A program made the position numbers and the translations under genes. Shown here one piece after another: positions 1 through 13,360 of a stretch of 64,000 bases of DNA. Numbering within the stretch: position 1 is the stretch's first letter; each line of letters starts with the position of its first letter. Location: contig VZRN01006619.1 in NCBI GenBank assembly GCA_013397935.1, forward strand, positions 2,748,235 through 2,812,234, written 5' to 3'. This DNA is from Dasyornis broadbenti (taxonomy: Eukaryota; Chordata; Aves; Passeriformes; Dasyornithidae). Below the pieces are notes generated by a model, which was not told where the DNA came from, made no database searches, and worked only from the letters and a program-made list of their open reading frames with translations.

Positions 1-721
1 CTTTTGATTGCACTGAGAGCACTCTGCAAGCCTTCCTTGGAGTCTGATTCACAGGAGAATTGCGACCTGAAACATTTAATACAACCAGACACCTGGGTTT
101 CTGAAATACAAGGGGATCAGGGCCTGAAGTCCATTATTTCCAAAAAGTCTGTCAAACAATGGCAGGCAGATGGGGAAGCAGCAACAAAAAACCCTGGAAC
201 ATCCCTGGAAGTTCGTCTTGTGAGTGCTACTGGGATAGCCAGCAGTCCTGAAGACATTTTCCCCCGAACTTTTGGCCAAGGGTGTCGAAGGTGGATGTCT
301 CTTTTGCTATGCCACATTCACTCTACTGCATAGAGCCTCAGGCAGGCCAGAAATGGACTGGGTGAGCCTAACCCAAGAGATGCTCAAGGGGACTTTGTAT
401 TCAAGGGAGTTTGAGTCCTTGGGAAGGATACCAAACCCCTCTGTTTGGAACAGGATTTAACACAGATTGAAAATCTTCCATACACTTCAAGGTTTCTGCT
501 TCATTCCCAGAGATGCTTTGCAGGCCTGTCAACCCTGATTAAATCATTCCAAATAATTAAATTGTTTTTGAAAACGATTTGTCAAATATATACATATATA
601 TATAATTTGTAGCTTGCATGATCACAGTAATACATCAAGTTCCTGAAAGTCATTGAGTCCTGCATCAAATTGCCTTCAGTCTAAATGCTTTTATTCTGTT
701 CAATTGGGTTATAAAACCTTG

Positions 722-733
722 GCCACCTAGTGA
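722..733 (-). promoter_or_regulatory. CTCF-like motif
   Basis: The minus strand reads TCACTAGGTGGC, which matches 11 of 12 positions of the CTCF core consensus CCASYAGRKGGC. A match this close is expected by chance a few times in a window of this size once both strands are considered, so the evidence is modest. No second site nearby was noticed. Confidence 0.25.
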
Positions 734-1155
734 AGCTGGTAGTAGCTATAAATCTCTGCAGCTGGGAAACTGGAAGGCAGCCCTGTCTACCTTACAATGA
801 GAAGAAACCCTGCTTCCCATTCCAATTCAGCAGTGCCTGCAGAGTATAAAGACCTTTCTGAGCAAAATCCTTCAAAAATAGTAATAAAGAACCGAGGGGA
901 GCCTGGGGAAGAACACGTAATTATAGATGTTGTTTGGAGGGCTCTGCTGTATTTTGAAGGATGTTTTGAAAGCCACAGCAGTGATGGGATGGGATTTTTG
1001 CTCTGCAAGAGAGGGGTGTACTGACAGCACCCATGAGCACCACCGCACCACCAAGACATATCACTTTGTTCTACCCACTGCTTGTAAGGCCCTTAGAAAC
1101 CCAGTGAGCTACAGTGAATGTTGCTGAACATCCATTTCCCAAGGCTACTGAAATA

Positions 1156-1158
<3 letters not shown>

Positions 1159-1188
<30 letters not shown>
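1159..1188. repeat. T30 homopolymer
   Basis: This is a run of 30 T. No retrocopy-like sequence is recognised on its upstream or downstream side. Confidence 0.95.
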
Positions 1189-2738
1189 CTTGGTGAATGG
1201 CCAAGGAATAAAACAATCCTGACGGAAGAAAACGAGCCAATTCCTGGCTTCTGTGTTAGGACTGAATAAAGAGGATCAGCTCACACAGTAGGTGAAAAGG
1301 ATACAATATACTTGTGATAAACTGGTTGCCATTTTTCCCATTTTCTATTAATTTCCATGTTGTCAGGTTTCTTTCCTTCAAAAAATTATTATAAAGACTT
1401 GTATAACATTGAGGTCAAATTAATGGCTCTGCAGTTGCCCAAAACATCTCATTCTCTTCCTGCTTTTCTTATTTAGCCATGGGCCCCACATCCTATTTAC
1501 CAGTTACATGAACTACCCATGACTGAATGAATGCATCATTGCTACTGGGAAGCCAATTCACACTCTTCTCCTTCCAGAATTTGGGGACAGAGTCTATCTG
1601 TCCCCAAGTCTCCATTCCTCCTCCTATGTAGTCATTCCCATTCTAATAGCCTCATCTTCATTTCCTTTCATTTGCAAATTCACTCACATCCTTAACCAAA
1701 AGGCAAGCGGTGCTGTCACAGGCATCTGAGCCAGTCCAACGCTGCACAGGCTGCGAGGGAAAGGACCTGCCCCTCTGCTCCTTCACCTCCCTGTGGCCTC
1801 ACTCATCCCTGGCACCAAAGTGGGTACTTGTGGATCAGTTTCCTGAGCTGATTTAACTTGCTAAAATAGCAGAAAAACTTTAGCCACATGCTTTTCTGGG
1901 GTGGTTTACTAATGGGTTAAGGAGCTGGCGCAAGGCGTGGGGTGAGGCTTCATCACCATGGTGGGGAGATGGGAAAGCACAGCAAAGCCTCTGCTTGCTG
2001 GCAGAGACAAGTAATCTCTTAAGCCATCTCACCCTATCTCACAGAACTGCATCCTGAGGCAAAGTATTTATCCAGTTTTGGTGCCATATTTTTGATCTCT
2101 GTGTTCTTTTTCTGCTATTCCTCCTCCAGCTGAAAACCCTTCTGGTTTTGATTTTAATTTCCTTTGCAAGGTTCAGCACAGCTTGACAGCTGGCAATTCT
2201 CACAAGCTCTCTACGCTTTCTGACCTCTAAGATGTGGCTTCTTTTGCTGGTCAGATATGATTTTCAGCCCTTGTAACCTTTTGTTCTGCCTACTCCAAAT
2301 GTCCTGTTTGAAGTGGATCTTACACTTGTTTCAGTCTGGAGCCTTCCTCTGCAGTATTGGTCCTGCTCCCGAGCTAGATGGGAGCAAATGGGTTTTTTCA
2401 CCCTTGCCTCAAAACTATTCTGAACACAACAATCCTAGATCTCTTCAACAAATTTGTCCCTTTGGACCTAAGTTGCAGATACCTCTTTTAACACTTCTAT
2501 TATATTTACATGGATTCATCTCATGACCACAGATCCAAAGTCATTATGCTCTCAAGAGATCTCACTGTCTACAAAATCAAACCTAAAATCTCATCATCTT
2601 GTCTTTGTTGCATAACTGATTGAATGAATGAGTCAGCCCACACTCAGGGCTGTATGGGCATTTCTTGCATTTAATTTCCAATGCATATGTGGAGAATTAA
2701 AGCTTTCCACAAGATACAATTCTTACTTGTATACGTAT

Positions 2739-2766
2739 TTCTCTCTCTCTCTTGCTCTCTCTCTCC
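2739..2766. repeat. (CT)n microsatellite, interrupted
   Basis: About 28 bases of CT dinucleotides are interrupted once by TTG. This is a simple repeat in otherwise unique DNA. Confidence 0.9.
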
Positions 2767-5700
2767 ATAAGAAAGCAATCTTTAGATTACAGTCCAGCCT
2801 GGGAACCTATAGGAAATTCCTGGTATGACTCAGTCTCAACACCTTTAGCCCCCTTACCCTGTATCACTTGGACCCAAATGTGTTTGCTCTGCCCATGCAG
2901 TTCTTGTGCCCTGACAGTCCCTCCTACCATCACAGCACAGCTCTACTCTCTCTATTCTTCATGTCTGCCTCTCCTGACCAAAACCTATCCCTCATTACCT
3001 GCATCCAAAACCAATGCCATTCCAAGATACTTCTATTATCTTTATAATATCCAGTGTTACACTTGTTTTAGTAGTTAAATCCCTCCATTTTATTGCTAAT
3101 GCGTCTTTAATCGATAGAAAAATATTTCAATGCTTTTACTGGCCAATATAATTTTTCCACCTGCATCAGACAAAATCTTATTATCAAAGTATATATTTGA
3201 TTATTGTTTGCAGCAATAATTTTTCCTTTCCACAAAATTCATTTTACTGTACCACATCTCGGCACACACCATTTTTCCATTATGCACTGGATCTCCTCTT
3301 CCTTTGTGCTGAATCCAGGTGTAAGGATTTCACAGATATCCCCCAGCTCACTCCCTCATTTCTCATGGGAGCTTCATACCTGCTAGTTTTAATCCTACAA
3401 TACATTCCCTCCTCTGAGGTGAGAGTAATCCACTGAATATCCTTTTCCTTAGTAATGCCCCATTATCAACTGTCTCAAAATCATAATTCTTGATGAATAT
3501 TTGAGTTACTTGCTGACCACATAATGACTTTACCTACCCTTTCCAAAGGCTGAAAGACTCATCCAAGACTTATTTTTTATGTCTCTCCTAAGTGGGCATA
3601 ATAATCCTTGATTCCCTCTCACATCTTTTGGGGACTTGCTTTAGCTTCTAAATCCACATTGTAGTCCCCACTCTCCTGAACATGTCTGGTAATACGGAAG
3701 TTAACTGGCCAAAGTGATTTCCTCCTTCTCGTCATTGAGGGAACCAGGGATCACACTGTGGCTTTTGGAATTAAATTCTGCTTTCATCCACGTCTCTTGA
3801 GCAGCAAAGTAACATGCTACACATACCTCAGGGCCTGGGTTGGAGTCACAGCTATGATGTTACGAGAAAAGTTTACTCTGAACAGCAGAGATCTGGTCTG
3901 CAGGTAGCCTAACCTGGATTTGTGTCTGAAGGCTGAGTTACTGTGCAGTTTCTGCAGTGTTTAATAAGGGCTCTACTCATGCTGCATCTTCTGGCACTGC
4001 TGTCTCTTTCTCCTCCTCAAGCGTCTGTTCGTCAAAAACTTGTGGGTGCTTAATATCCCTGAGAGCCTCGAAAACTTAGCTGAAAGTGACTAAGTGGCTG
4101 AACAGTTATTTAGGAAAACCAGCAAATACACACACAGCACATATAAATCCCAGCTATGTTACAAAACCAGGCAAAGAAGGTGCTAATATGTATTCATCTT
4201 TAGCTAAGCACTGACAGCAGGGCAATGTGTTGTCTTTGCCGATCTTATTTTCACTTGAATGGTTTTCCTTTTATTCCCTGTGGTGTTTAAGGTCTTCCAA
4301 AAGAAATACAAATGATCATTGGAAATGAATAGCTGGTTGTGCATGGGTGTTGGGAGAGTGCTGAAAATAGGCTTTCACTCTGCATTCAGTGGGAAAGTGA
4401 ATCACTCTCACACAAAGCTAGAGCCTCGAAAGTGAGGAGGGGAGAGAATGAAAGCAGGATGTGATGCTCAAATGACATTTGGTGCTGTTTATCTAGTGGA
4501 ACGCTGCATAGATTTGGTGTGGAGGAAACACAGCATCTCACTGCTGGGAAGCAATTGCATTCATTTTGAAGTGATCTATTAGCTCTCAGGTCCTTTAAGA
4601 AAATGGAGAATAACATGAAAAGAGATAGAAAAGGGGAGGAAAAAGCAGAAGTAGCCATAGGGCCAGTCTGAAGGCTCTGGGAGGCTGTGGAGGGGCAGAA
4701 GTCTGGATAGAGCAGATTGATGTCTGCTCCAGAAATGCCTATAAAAATTATTTAATCAATTTTTGAACTTTTCATAAAAATCTCAGTCTTGCGTAAATGC
4801 AGAATCCCAGAGCTGAAGATAAGGTATCCAAGAGCTAACGGGAGGCTCTGGGGTTGTATAGGCTTAAAACCTCCCTCATTGCTCCATTTAAAGCAAGGAT
4901 GAGCTTAGAACACAGTCATCTGTGTGGGGTGGGTGTGTGCAAATTCAGCCTGTTTGAAAAACAACAGTGGGGTAAGGACGTGTATAACAGATGTGCTGGA
5001 GCTGATATCTTCCTTTCCTTGTCCCTTCCTCAGCCCAGCTTCCCTGCTTAATGCCCACACCTTGTTGGTGCCTCTGACATTCACCACTGGCCACAAAGGC
5101 CAGATCCCTCCATATAACCCACTCAGTGTTAATTTGGAAGTTAATACTTTAGAGTGTGTAAAGTCTGGTTGCTCTTGGAGTCAAAACCCAGATGGATGTA
5201 GATCAATGAAGCTTCATTGATTTAACTTCCACCATCTTAGGCAAGCCAGTTCCAAGACACATGAACACCATTAGACCCATTTATCTCATCATTTCTTCTC
5301 AGAAACTACTGCCAGTGTTCCAGCCCTGCGGGAGCATTGGAAAACCAATCACTCAAAAGCAAGAGAAACCTATCCTTGAGTGTAGATATTTTAGCAGCTG
5401 GAATAAGGAGCAGATCTACAGTTTGTATGAGCAGGTGGAGCTGAAGAGCTGTAGAAGTCATGTGTACCCATGCTTGCAGAACTCTCTGTGCACCCTGCCC
5501 AAGGTGACATTTGTACCACTTAGGTGAGTTCTGAGATGGTGCTCGGTGTCGGGACAGGGGAGAAAGATGATGGATTGTTCAGAGAAGGCATAACTCTCCA
5601 ACGCAGTTTTAGTGGGGAGTGATCGTCGCTGTTTTATTCTTCCAGGCAGTGTGACCCTGTCCAGGAATGAGGTACTGCTGACCTGTGGCACCTTTTCTCC

Positions 5701-6500
5701 AGGGAAACAGTGAGTCATAGAATGATCTCCTACATGTTTTCAAGCTGTGGACCCTCCCCTAAAACGATGCTGATGAGTACAGAAAAGTGGAAGATGGTGC
5801 CATCCCCATGGCTCGCCATCTGCCCAGTTAGGTGGGAAAGTCCAGAGGGAGACCAGCAGCCCAACACTTTGCCACTGCCAACCCCATTGGGTCCCTGTCC
5901 CCTGTCTTTACTGCACCAAGTGGTCAATGGGTCTGTTTCATTGAGGGAAAACTGGTTTCTGAAAATCAGATGTTCTGATTCCAGTGTGAAGCCATAGCTG
6001 AGATTGTACGACTGGCTGGGCACCTGCTGAGCTTGGGAGTACCCTGGCAGGGTGTTCCCAGTGCCATTCCCCCCATCCAGGCCTGGGTACATGCCAGGCA
6101 CTCTCTCTAGGTCTGAATTTTCTCCAGCAGTAATGAGTTGTCCATGTTGCCTGTCCCATCACAAAAAACACATCCATCCTCACAGAAAGCAGCATGCCTG
6201 CAGAGAGCCTGGCTCCAGCACTCCTTCAAGCCCTGCTTGAATTAAGCACTTATTTTAATTTGTAGATTTGCAGGCTTTAATTACCATTGGCGTTTCATAG
6301 AGCATAATTACTATTTTCTCATTCTATTCTTTATTGGTACAACAAATACTTATTGGTAGTTTGTCAAAGTCACATGCAGCATCTGTCCTGGGTTGTGAGG
6401 AAAAAAAAAATCAAGCAGCTTGCTTAACAAAGCAGCAGCTTAAAATGATCGGCAAAGGTGCTTCTGCAGGGTCAATGAGAACAGGCACAGAGTCTTTTCC

Positions 6501-6516
6501 TTTTTTTTTTTTTTTT
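6501..6516. repeat. T16 homopolymer
   Basis: This is a run of 16 T in unique DNA. Confidence 0.9.
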
Positions 6517-9420
6517 GGTAGCAGTGTCTGGATAGTGCCTCATTATCAATTGTAAATTACAAGGGGTGGGGAAAGGGACACGAATGACAAAGTTCAGAAA
6601 CAGCATCTGCTGAAGAAAAACAAATGAGGTGGGGAGCAAAGAAGGGAAAAACAGATGAAATACTGTAATTGCTTGGCAACAAGTTGCTATTGTAATTTAG
6701 AAAATTGGAAGCATCCGTTCTCAAACAGTTCTAGCTTTATTTCGTTTCTTCTTTACTTTTGAGTGCAGCCCTTGTTTCGTGATCAGCTGTGTCCTCCTGC
6801 AGGATTACTGGCTCTCCCTCACACAGAGCAGTAATGGACCCCTCGTGTTTGGTTATGGGCCATCGAAGAAAAGCATTTTGCGATTGTTTCGCAGTGCAGT
6901 CATTTAACAAGATTAGAGATAATTTGCCCCTTGGAATGCAAAACTGTTTCTACAGGTGCTTAAGCTTCCTGGCTTTTGGATTAGAGGCCTCATTTTGTTT
7001 TGTGCCATTGCATTCAGCGGGGTCTCCAAGGACTGTAAATAAATGAACAGCGACCCTCTGCAGCTGGGAAACTCATTCTCCAGCCCCAGCTACAAGAGTC
7101 GCAGCTTACAAAGCTCAGTGGATGCAGATAAATATGTGCATGCTAATGTATTAAACGTGATGATTAACTAATACTGACTGTGCCTGAATGCCAGCCCCTT
7201 GCCAAATTGGAGATTCCAGGAGAGACAAGCCTGGCCAGAGAGGGAGCAGGTTGCTGGAGGCAAGCAATAGGTGCAGGGGTGTCAGAGGTGGTAAAAAGGG
7301 GTGATGGCCATTCCCACTGATGCTGGCAGAGCTCCTTCACACCTCCCTGCCTCCTGCTCCCACAGGGGACAGAACAAGCCCTGAGCTTTGGCCACATCCA
7401 GGAGGATGGGAAGTCTCATAGACGTCCACTGAGATGTGGAACCCCGAGGATGTAGGGATGCCATGGACTCCTTCCAAAGGAAAGCAGAGACCATGCACGC
7501 TCCCCCAGGGACATCCAGTTCTGCTCCTGCCAAATAGATGTGGTCTCTGGAACAATTCTCCAAGAAGGATCATTGGATGGAGAAGGATTCCTGGATGGAC
7601 CTGGATCATGGTTACTGGGGATCAGAGAAAGCCTCGTTTATTTTTCTTCCCCATTCTTTTTCTATGTCTTTCCCTTTTCTTGTAGTGTTTTCCTTCCTTC
7701 TTTGGGTGTAGTTTGTTTATTAGAGCTGAGGGGGAAGTTGGATTCATTCAACTTTTATTCCTAAGTATTTTTTAAATTCAGATGTGGGATGAAAATCAAG
7801 ACATCTGATATTCCCACATGATGAAATTACTTTTCTCTGCTGAACCCTGCAACAATTCTCATTTTGGGGAAAGCCTGAGCAAGTCTAGCTGGGACCAGAG
7901 ATCCCCTCTGCCTCAGACATCCCTGCTGGACCCTGTCAGGCTGGCTCCCTGGGATGCTCAGGAGCACTGTGCTTCTGTAATTCCCAAACCTGTGAGGCCC
8001 AGAGTGCCAAGCACTCTGCCAAACTAGCCAGGATCAATGGTTTGGGGGCCAATCCAAGATTTAGAAATTCTTTGTTTAAGCCGTAACTGTGCCATAGGTC
8101 ATCTAGCTACTTTGAACAAAATGCTGAAATATTTCAGAGTACTCACGAGTCAGGGGACAGAGAAATTGAAGTTCTGCAGTTCCACAGGTTCACTAATGAA
8201 ACATTTCAAAAGTGATATAGGTGAGATTTTTTTCATACAGATTTTTACAGTCTTCAGATATGTAAAAATGAAAAAGAAAGATTTTGCCAGAGGTGGCAAA
8301 GGTATGTTCAGATACAAGATGCCACCAAGAGGGTTGCTCTGTTCCAGTCTAACCCTCCCTGATTGTTCCCATCTGCCCCAAACCATCTATCACTGGTGAA
8401 GCTTTGGTAGCATTAGTATTTTTGAGCGTGAGGGTGTACAGTGGGGTTAAATGAGCGCTGGTATCAGGCAAGGGAAGCAACAAGATTTAGCAAGTACAGG
8501 TGAACATGACCGTTCCTTCTGGCACCAAGTACTACCATTAACTTAGCTTGAGGTGGCAAAACTCCTAACACTGTCTCTTTTCCCCCCCTTTTTTGGTAAA
8601 ATAAGGTTAGCTGAGTCTTTCAAAATTATCTACAATTTTAATGAAGGTCAAACTCTTCTCAGAAACGTTCCCATTTTGTTTTTTTTTTTTTTCTTTTTGA
8701 CTCAAAACATTATTCACCTCTACTCCAAGAGATTTAAAAGCACAGACAGCTTCTGAGATCAGAAATGCATTTTTGGCAAACAAAATATTTGCAGAGAAAA
8801 TTTTGCCCAGATGCACTCATAACAGTTATTGAAAGCTTTCCTCACAGTTCTTCTTCTAGTAAAACGGCAAAATAGAATGTCCTTATCCGACACAGAGATT
8901 ACAAGAATAAATGCTTCAAGAAATGTGACTCACACAGTAGGAGCCAAAAAGACAGGTGCTGTAAATTGTGTCCCCCAAGGAAATAATAATAAACAGCCTT
9001 ATAGACTGACAGGGTCTCACATGAAAAGAGCAAATTCCACTTAGTTCATCTGTTCCAACTATCTGAGCCCTGGTCTCACCGATGCACAGTTTGGTACCTG
9101 CCTTTTCACTGATGAGTGGGAGCAGATTTTGCAGAGAAGGCATTTCTGGAAGAGGAATGACATTGAAGTTTCCTTCAAATTTGCTACAAGCCACCAGGCA
9201 ACCACTTGACAAGCAGCAAAGTTCAAGCAGTAGCAAGTTAAAAAAAGGAGAAAAAGCAGAGGCAGTACTAAGAAGCCCGTCCAGAAAGCACAACTCAAAT
9301 AACCAGACCTGCTAACTAGACAGCCGCATAAAGAGCACGTACACCTTCAGAGCAAGGTGATGCCAGTGGGGATTGGACTCAAACAGACTTTCCAGATGGC
9401 TGCATATATTGCTCAAACTT

Positions 9421-9441
9421 CATGCAAATACTATTTGCATG
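9421..9441. promoter_or_regulatory. Palindrome of two opposed octamer (POU) motifs
   Basis: This is a perfect 21-base inverted repeat with a single central base. Each half contains a full consensus octamer motif, ATGCAAAT at 9422-9429 and its reverse complement ATTTGCAT at 9433-9440, with a 3-bp gap. Octamers are the binding sites of POU-domain factors (OCT/POU families), which can bind as dimers. The arrangement differs from the described PORE and MORE dimer sites. The sequence is certain; binding and function are inference. Confidence 0.45.
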
Positions 9442-12400
9442 GGCTTAACTGGCTGTGTACAGAAAATCCCACTCATCCCCCAAATAAATGGAAAGCAATG
9501 GAAAGCAAGAAGAAAAAATATGATTTGTAGCACACAAGTAAATATGCAGGTTTTATATGATGCAGTGCTTGTGAATATCTGATTGTATCCCCTTCACAGC
9601 CAGCCCCTGGGCACCAGGTTCTATCACTAATACCCAGCAACTATTCCAGAGATTTATATTGCAATAATTCCAGATTCGCCCCACTTGTTTAGGTGCTGTA
9701 AGCTGCCACAGACTCCCACAGTTCCTGAAATTCAGAGCACAGGCAGATGAAATGTAGGAGAGCAGAGAAACAAGGGCACAGGCAGTTTGGGTAGGTTTGC
9801 CCCCAGAGGCAAAGATTGCTCTCTGCTGTTGGGTGCACTTTGCAAGCACCATGACACCTTAAAGGCAAAAGGAAAGGAATTCTAAAGGCTGCTCTCTTGG
9901 GAAAGGCTAATACTTCAGGTGAGTCATCTCTCCTGAAGGAATTCTACCTTTAATTTTGTGGTGGGTCCAATCACCTTGAAGTTTAAAAGCAAATCTCTGG
10001 AGCTGTATTCTATTTGCTCTGCATTTGTCTTTAATTTGTCTTTATCAAAGAGGCAGGGGCTGCTTGCAGTATGTGAGCAAGACCTGTCCTCAGTGGAGAA
10101 ACCTTGGGGCTCTTCTCACTGAGTCCTTCCCTCAGTAAAAGTAAAGCTGCAGGTGGAGGTAGCTTGGCCAAGCCCAGCTTCATTGCTCCTAATTTTAGAC
10201 GTACAACAACGGGTCTGTGCTAGAAGTCAGCCCTGGCCTTGCTGTCAGTGCTGGAAGGGTATCCAACCCTTCCAGAGGACAGGTGGGATCAACCCAGTCT
10301 GAACTTGAGTTTCTTCCTTTCCCTTCTGGGAGCAAGGGAAGGCATTTCAGGCATATTTGGTGTGGGACCAGACTCGCTTGGGTAGCACTCACCACCTTCC
10401 CTGGAGCAAGAGGCTTCCTTCCGCTGAGCATCACGACCAAGTGTTTCAGGGCAGGTTATTTTTCCTGGGAGTTGCATGCAGTCCTGATTGCCCAGAAGAG
10501 CATAAGTGAGCATTGTTTCCCCCACATTGTTCCTTGGCTCTCCACTTTTCCCAACTCCTTCTTACCTCATCCTCCACTTGCTGGCTAGAGAGCTGTAAGC
10601 CGCTGATTAGCACTTCATTTGACAAACAGGAAGTGGGGAAGAAAAGCATCATTTTCAGAATTAGAGCCTCGGAATGAATTGAAGAAAGAAAGGGGGAAGA
10701 AGGAAAAAAAAGAAAGCGAGCCTTGCACACTTTCCTAATTGCTCGTTAGAACCAATGGCCTTTGTGGTTCCTTCCCCCTGTGTCTTCTTTATAAAAACGT
10801 TTGCACAAGACATTGCTATTGTCTGCCAGACAGCCTCAGGGTAGGACAAAATGAACTAATTGATTTGCAGTTATGTCGTGGTGAATAGTGCTAAACATCC
10901 ATCTGCGGATTCCTTGTGAGGAGTGATTAATAATTTGTACTCCTGGGCCTAGAAGCCTGAATACCCTTTTTTCATGTAAAACTGAAGCGTTTCATTCTCT
11001 CAGCATCACAGATATCTCGTCTACATTGTGGGTTACAAGGACGAGGTCAGGAATGCCGTGCTGGCAGTGTCGCACGGGCGGGTTGTCTATGTGTGGGTAA
11101 AACCCAGCACGGTTGTGGGATTAATGGGAATTTGTCAGGCTGACACACAGTACTGTACAGCGTTCCTGCCACGGCCATTCCGGTGCAGATGTTCCCCATC
11201 CCTTGTCGTTGTTCCAGGGACACAGGATTTTGCATGTGTTTTCAAAAGAGAGAACTGGGAGACTTAAAATTTATTTCAAACACAGAACCAAAACCTAGAC
11301 TGAGACAGTTTAAGGAATTAGGACTTGGATTCAAATTTCAGGGCTTTTCTGAACACTGTTTCTATAACCACCGGAGGGAAAACCCTAGCACCAAACACAT
11401 GCAAGTGCTGAGGCGTTTCAAAGGAGTTCAATCCAAAAAAATTCACTCAAATACCACCTACATGTTGAAAGATACATGCAAAATACCTTAAACTGTCTAG
11501 TAAAAGGGGAGTCTGCAGGACCTCTCTACAGGAGATCCTGCTTGTGGATCTGCTTTACCAGGACACCTCTCCCCTCGGAGCTGGACGCTTAACACAATTT
11601 AAATGGTGAGCCCGAAGCCATGGGCACTTTTTGTCTGAGCTCAACCAGCTGTGACAGCCTGGGGTCCTCTCTCCCAGCCATGTCTTCTGGTCTTCGTGGT
11701 TGTGTCCCCAGCTCCACCACTCGTTATTGGTCCTTTCCACCTCCACCCGGAATGAAAAGCTCGTAGCTGCTCTCTGAGCCATTTCCTGCTTCCTAATGAA
11801 ATCTATTGGCCTCCTGGGGGGAAAAATAACATTGACTCAGCCAACTCTTAATGAAGTCATCTGTTTTCATGGTGTTACTGGTGCCCTCTACTTTGCCAGC
11901 TCATTAAAAAAATTAACAACCTTTAGATATATCCAGAGATCCAGAGATGAGATCTAGTTGGTCACAGTAAATCAATTGCAGCGGAAAAAATAATTTGTCT
12001 TTCCCTTGTGACCCCTTTTTATATCTTCCTACATTAACTACATTTTATCCCATGCTTTGAACATTTTGTCTGAGTCCATCTCCATTGATAAACAGATGCC
12101 TGTGAGGCCTTGCCTTGCTGTCAGCTTGTTCCCTGGCTAGTTTGGACTGCTCCTGCTCTCTGAAATCAAACCAAGGCATAGTTCTGGGGATGGCTCTCTC
12201 CAGGAACTGATCTGATGTCTCAGATTTGGCTCCCTTTGTGATTCACAGTCCTACAAACCTACCACAAACCTACCTCAGCAGGTTTTGCATCTTTAGATCT
12301 TCCCTGATGCTCTGCTGTGTGTTTGCCACTGATCCCATTTATGTCCCATGCCATAACCACACACTGGAGGACTGCCCACGCCACGTGGTGTCAGGGACAA

Positions 12401-13360
12401 GGACTGACTGCTGTCCTTTGTGAGAAGCATGGACACAGTTTATCTCTCTGAGACAAATAGGCAGAAGGTGTGAGATAGATTTGGTTATGACATATCTGGG
12501 TCAGGTTTCCTTCTTGGAAGCCTTGGATGAAGCCTTTACAAGCACTTCTCTCCTGGCAATAACCAGTATGGCAAGAAGAGACAAAGGTTTTTTTAAAAAG
12601 TGCACAAACTCATAACATTTACTTGGTAGAAAAAGACTAGAACATTAAATTATTCCATTTTCTGAGGCTGAAAAAGTCAGCCTGGTGATACCTGGTTGTT
12701 TTCCTCTCCTGATAGGTAAGAGCTTCTGGGGAAATTATCTCTTCTGAATAAAAGTAATTACTGTAAGTGCTTTACAAGAGTATCTTTGGGTAATGTATTT
12801 GATATAGTTCTGAAAATTATTTTGTGAGAAAATAATGAGCTAGGAGAATAGAAAGTGCCTATTTCAGAGAACTTTTCCTATTACCTTTCAGGGGTGATAG
12901 TCTCTGGCCACTCATTAAATATAATGGGAAAGCTTTATAAATATGTGGTGCTGTAAGAAGAGTGAGATTACATTGGATGGGGCTTTGAAAAAAGTATCCA
13001 TTTAGAAAAGTGATAGCGATGCAAGATTGATGATCCCTGGGATTTCTGCAGACCAAGGGAAGGGGCAAGGCTGTGGATATACTATCATATTCTTTCTTTT
13101 ATTTTTCATTTGGAGCAGCTTGGGCTAATTTAGCACAGTGCAATAAAATGACCTGAGTTCAAACAGATGGGAAGGACATGTTTGGATGCTTTATGGTGAC
13201 ATACTGTTTATAATCCATGGTCTTGAATGACAGTACGAGCCCTCCTTGTTCTACCCCTGAGTTTCTGAGAGTAATAACAGAGGATCAGCATTTCCACACT
13301 GCTGAACTTACTTGTGAAACTTATTTCTACAGTAGATTACTGAGGTCAAGAGTACAATCC
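9442..13360. other. Unique non-coding DNA
   Basis: No gene is recognised. It contains a candidate conserved element at 10.6-11.0 kb. CpG-bearing sequence follows at 11.03-11.2 kb (AATGCCGTGCTGGCAGTGTCG). A segment at 11.78-11.93 kb has TTAATGAAGTCAT and ATTAAAAAAATTAAC cores. No interspersed repeat is seen. Confidence 0.55.
10590..10990. promoter_or_regulatory. Candidate conserved non-coding element
   Basis: This segment mixes AT-rich homeodomain-like cores (CTGATTAGC near 10600, CTAATTGCTCGTTAG near 10735, ACTAATTGATTTGC near 10855) with SOX-like ATTGT/CTTTGT cores (near 10765 and 10818) and a TTTATAAAAACG stretch at about 10787. It contains no repeat and no credible reading frame. The call rests on texture only. 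Confidence 0.28.

Larger units (their letters stand above)
1..9420. other. Unique non-coding DNA
   Basis: No gene or interspersed repeat is recognised. Open frames are at most about 125 codons, on both strands and without domain resemblance. An AT-rich stretch at 6240-6310 (TTTAATTACCATTGGCGTTTCATAGAGC area) and another at 6660-6740 have the texture of conserved non-coding DNA. Simple repeats are listed separately. Confidence 0.6.

Noticed and set aside
5225..5295. MIR-like segment (CATCTTAGGCAAGCCAGTTCC)
   Set aside because: Only one short block resembles the MIR consensus and the downstream ATCTGTAAAAT-type block is missing.
5730..6101. 123-codon minus-strand open frame with Tyr/Ser/Gly-rich N-terminal part
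   Set aside because: It looked briefly like a low-complexity regulatory protein segment, but no family is recognised and the plus strand is equally open.
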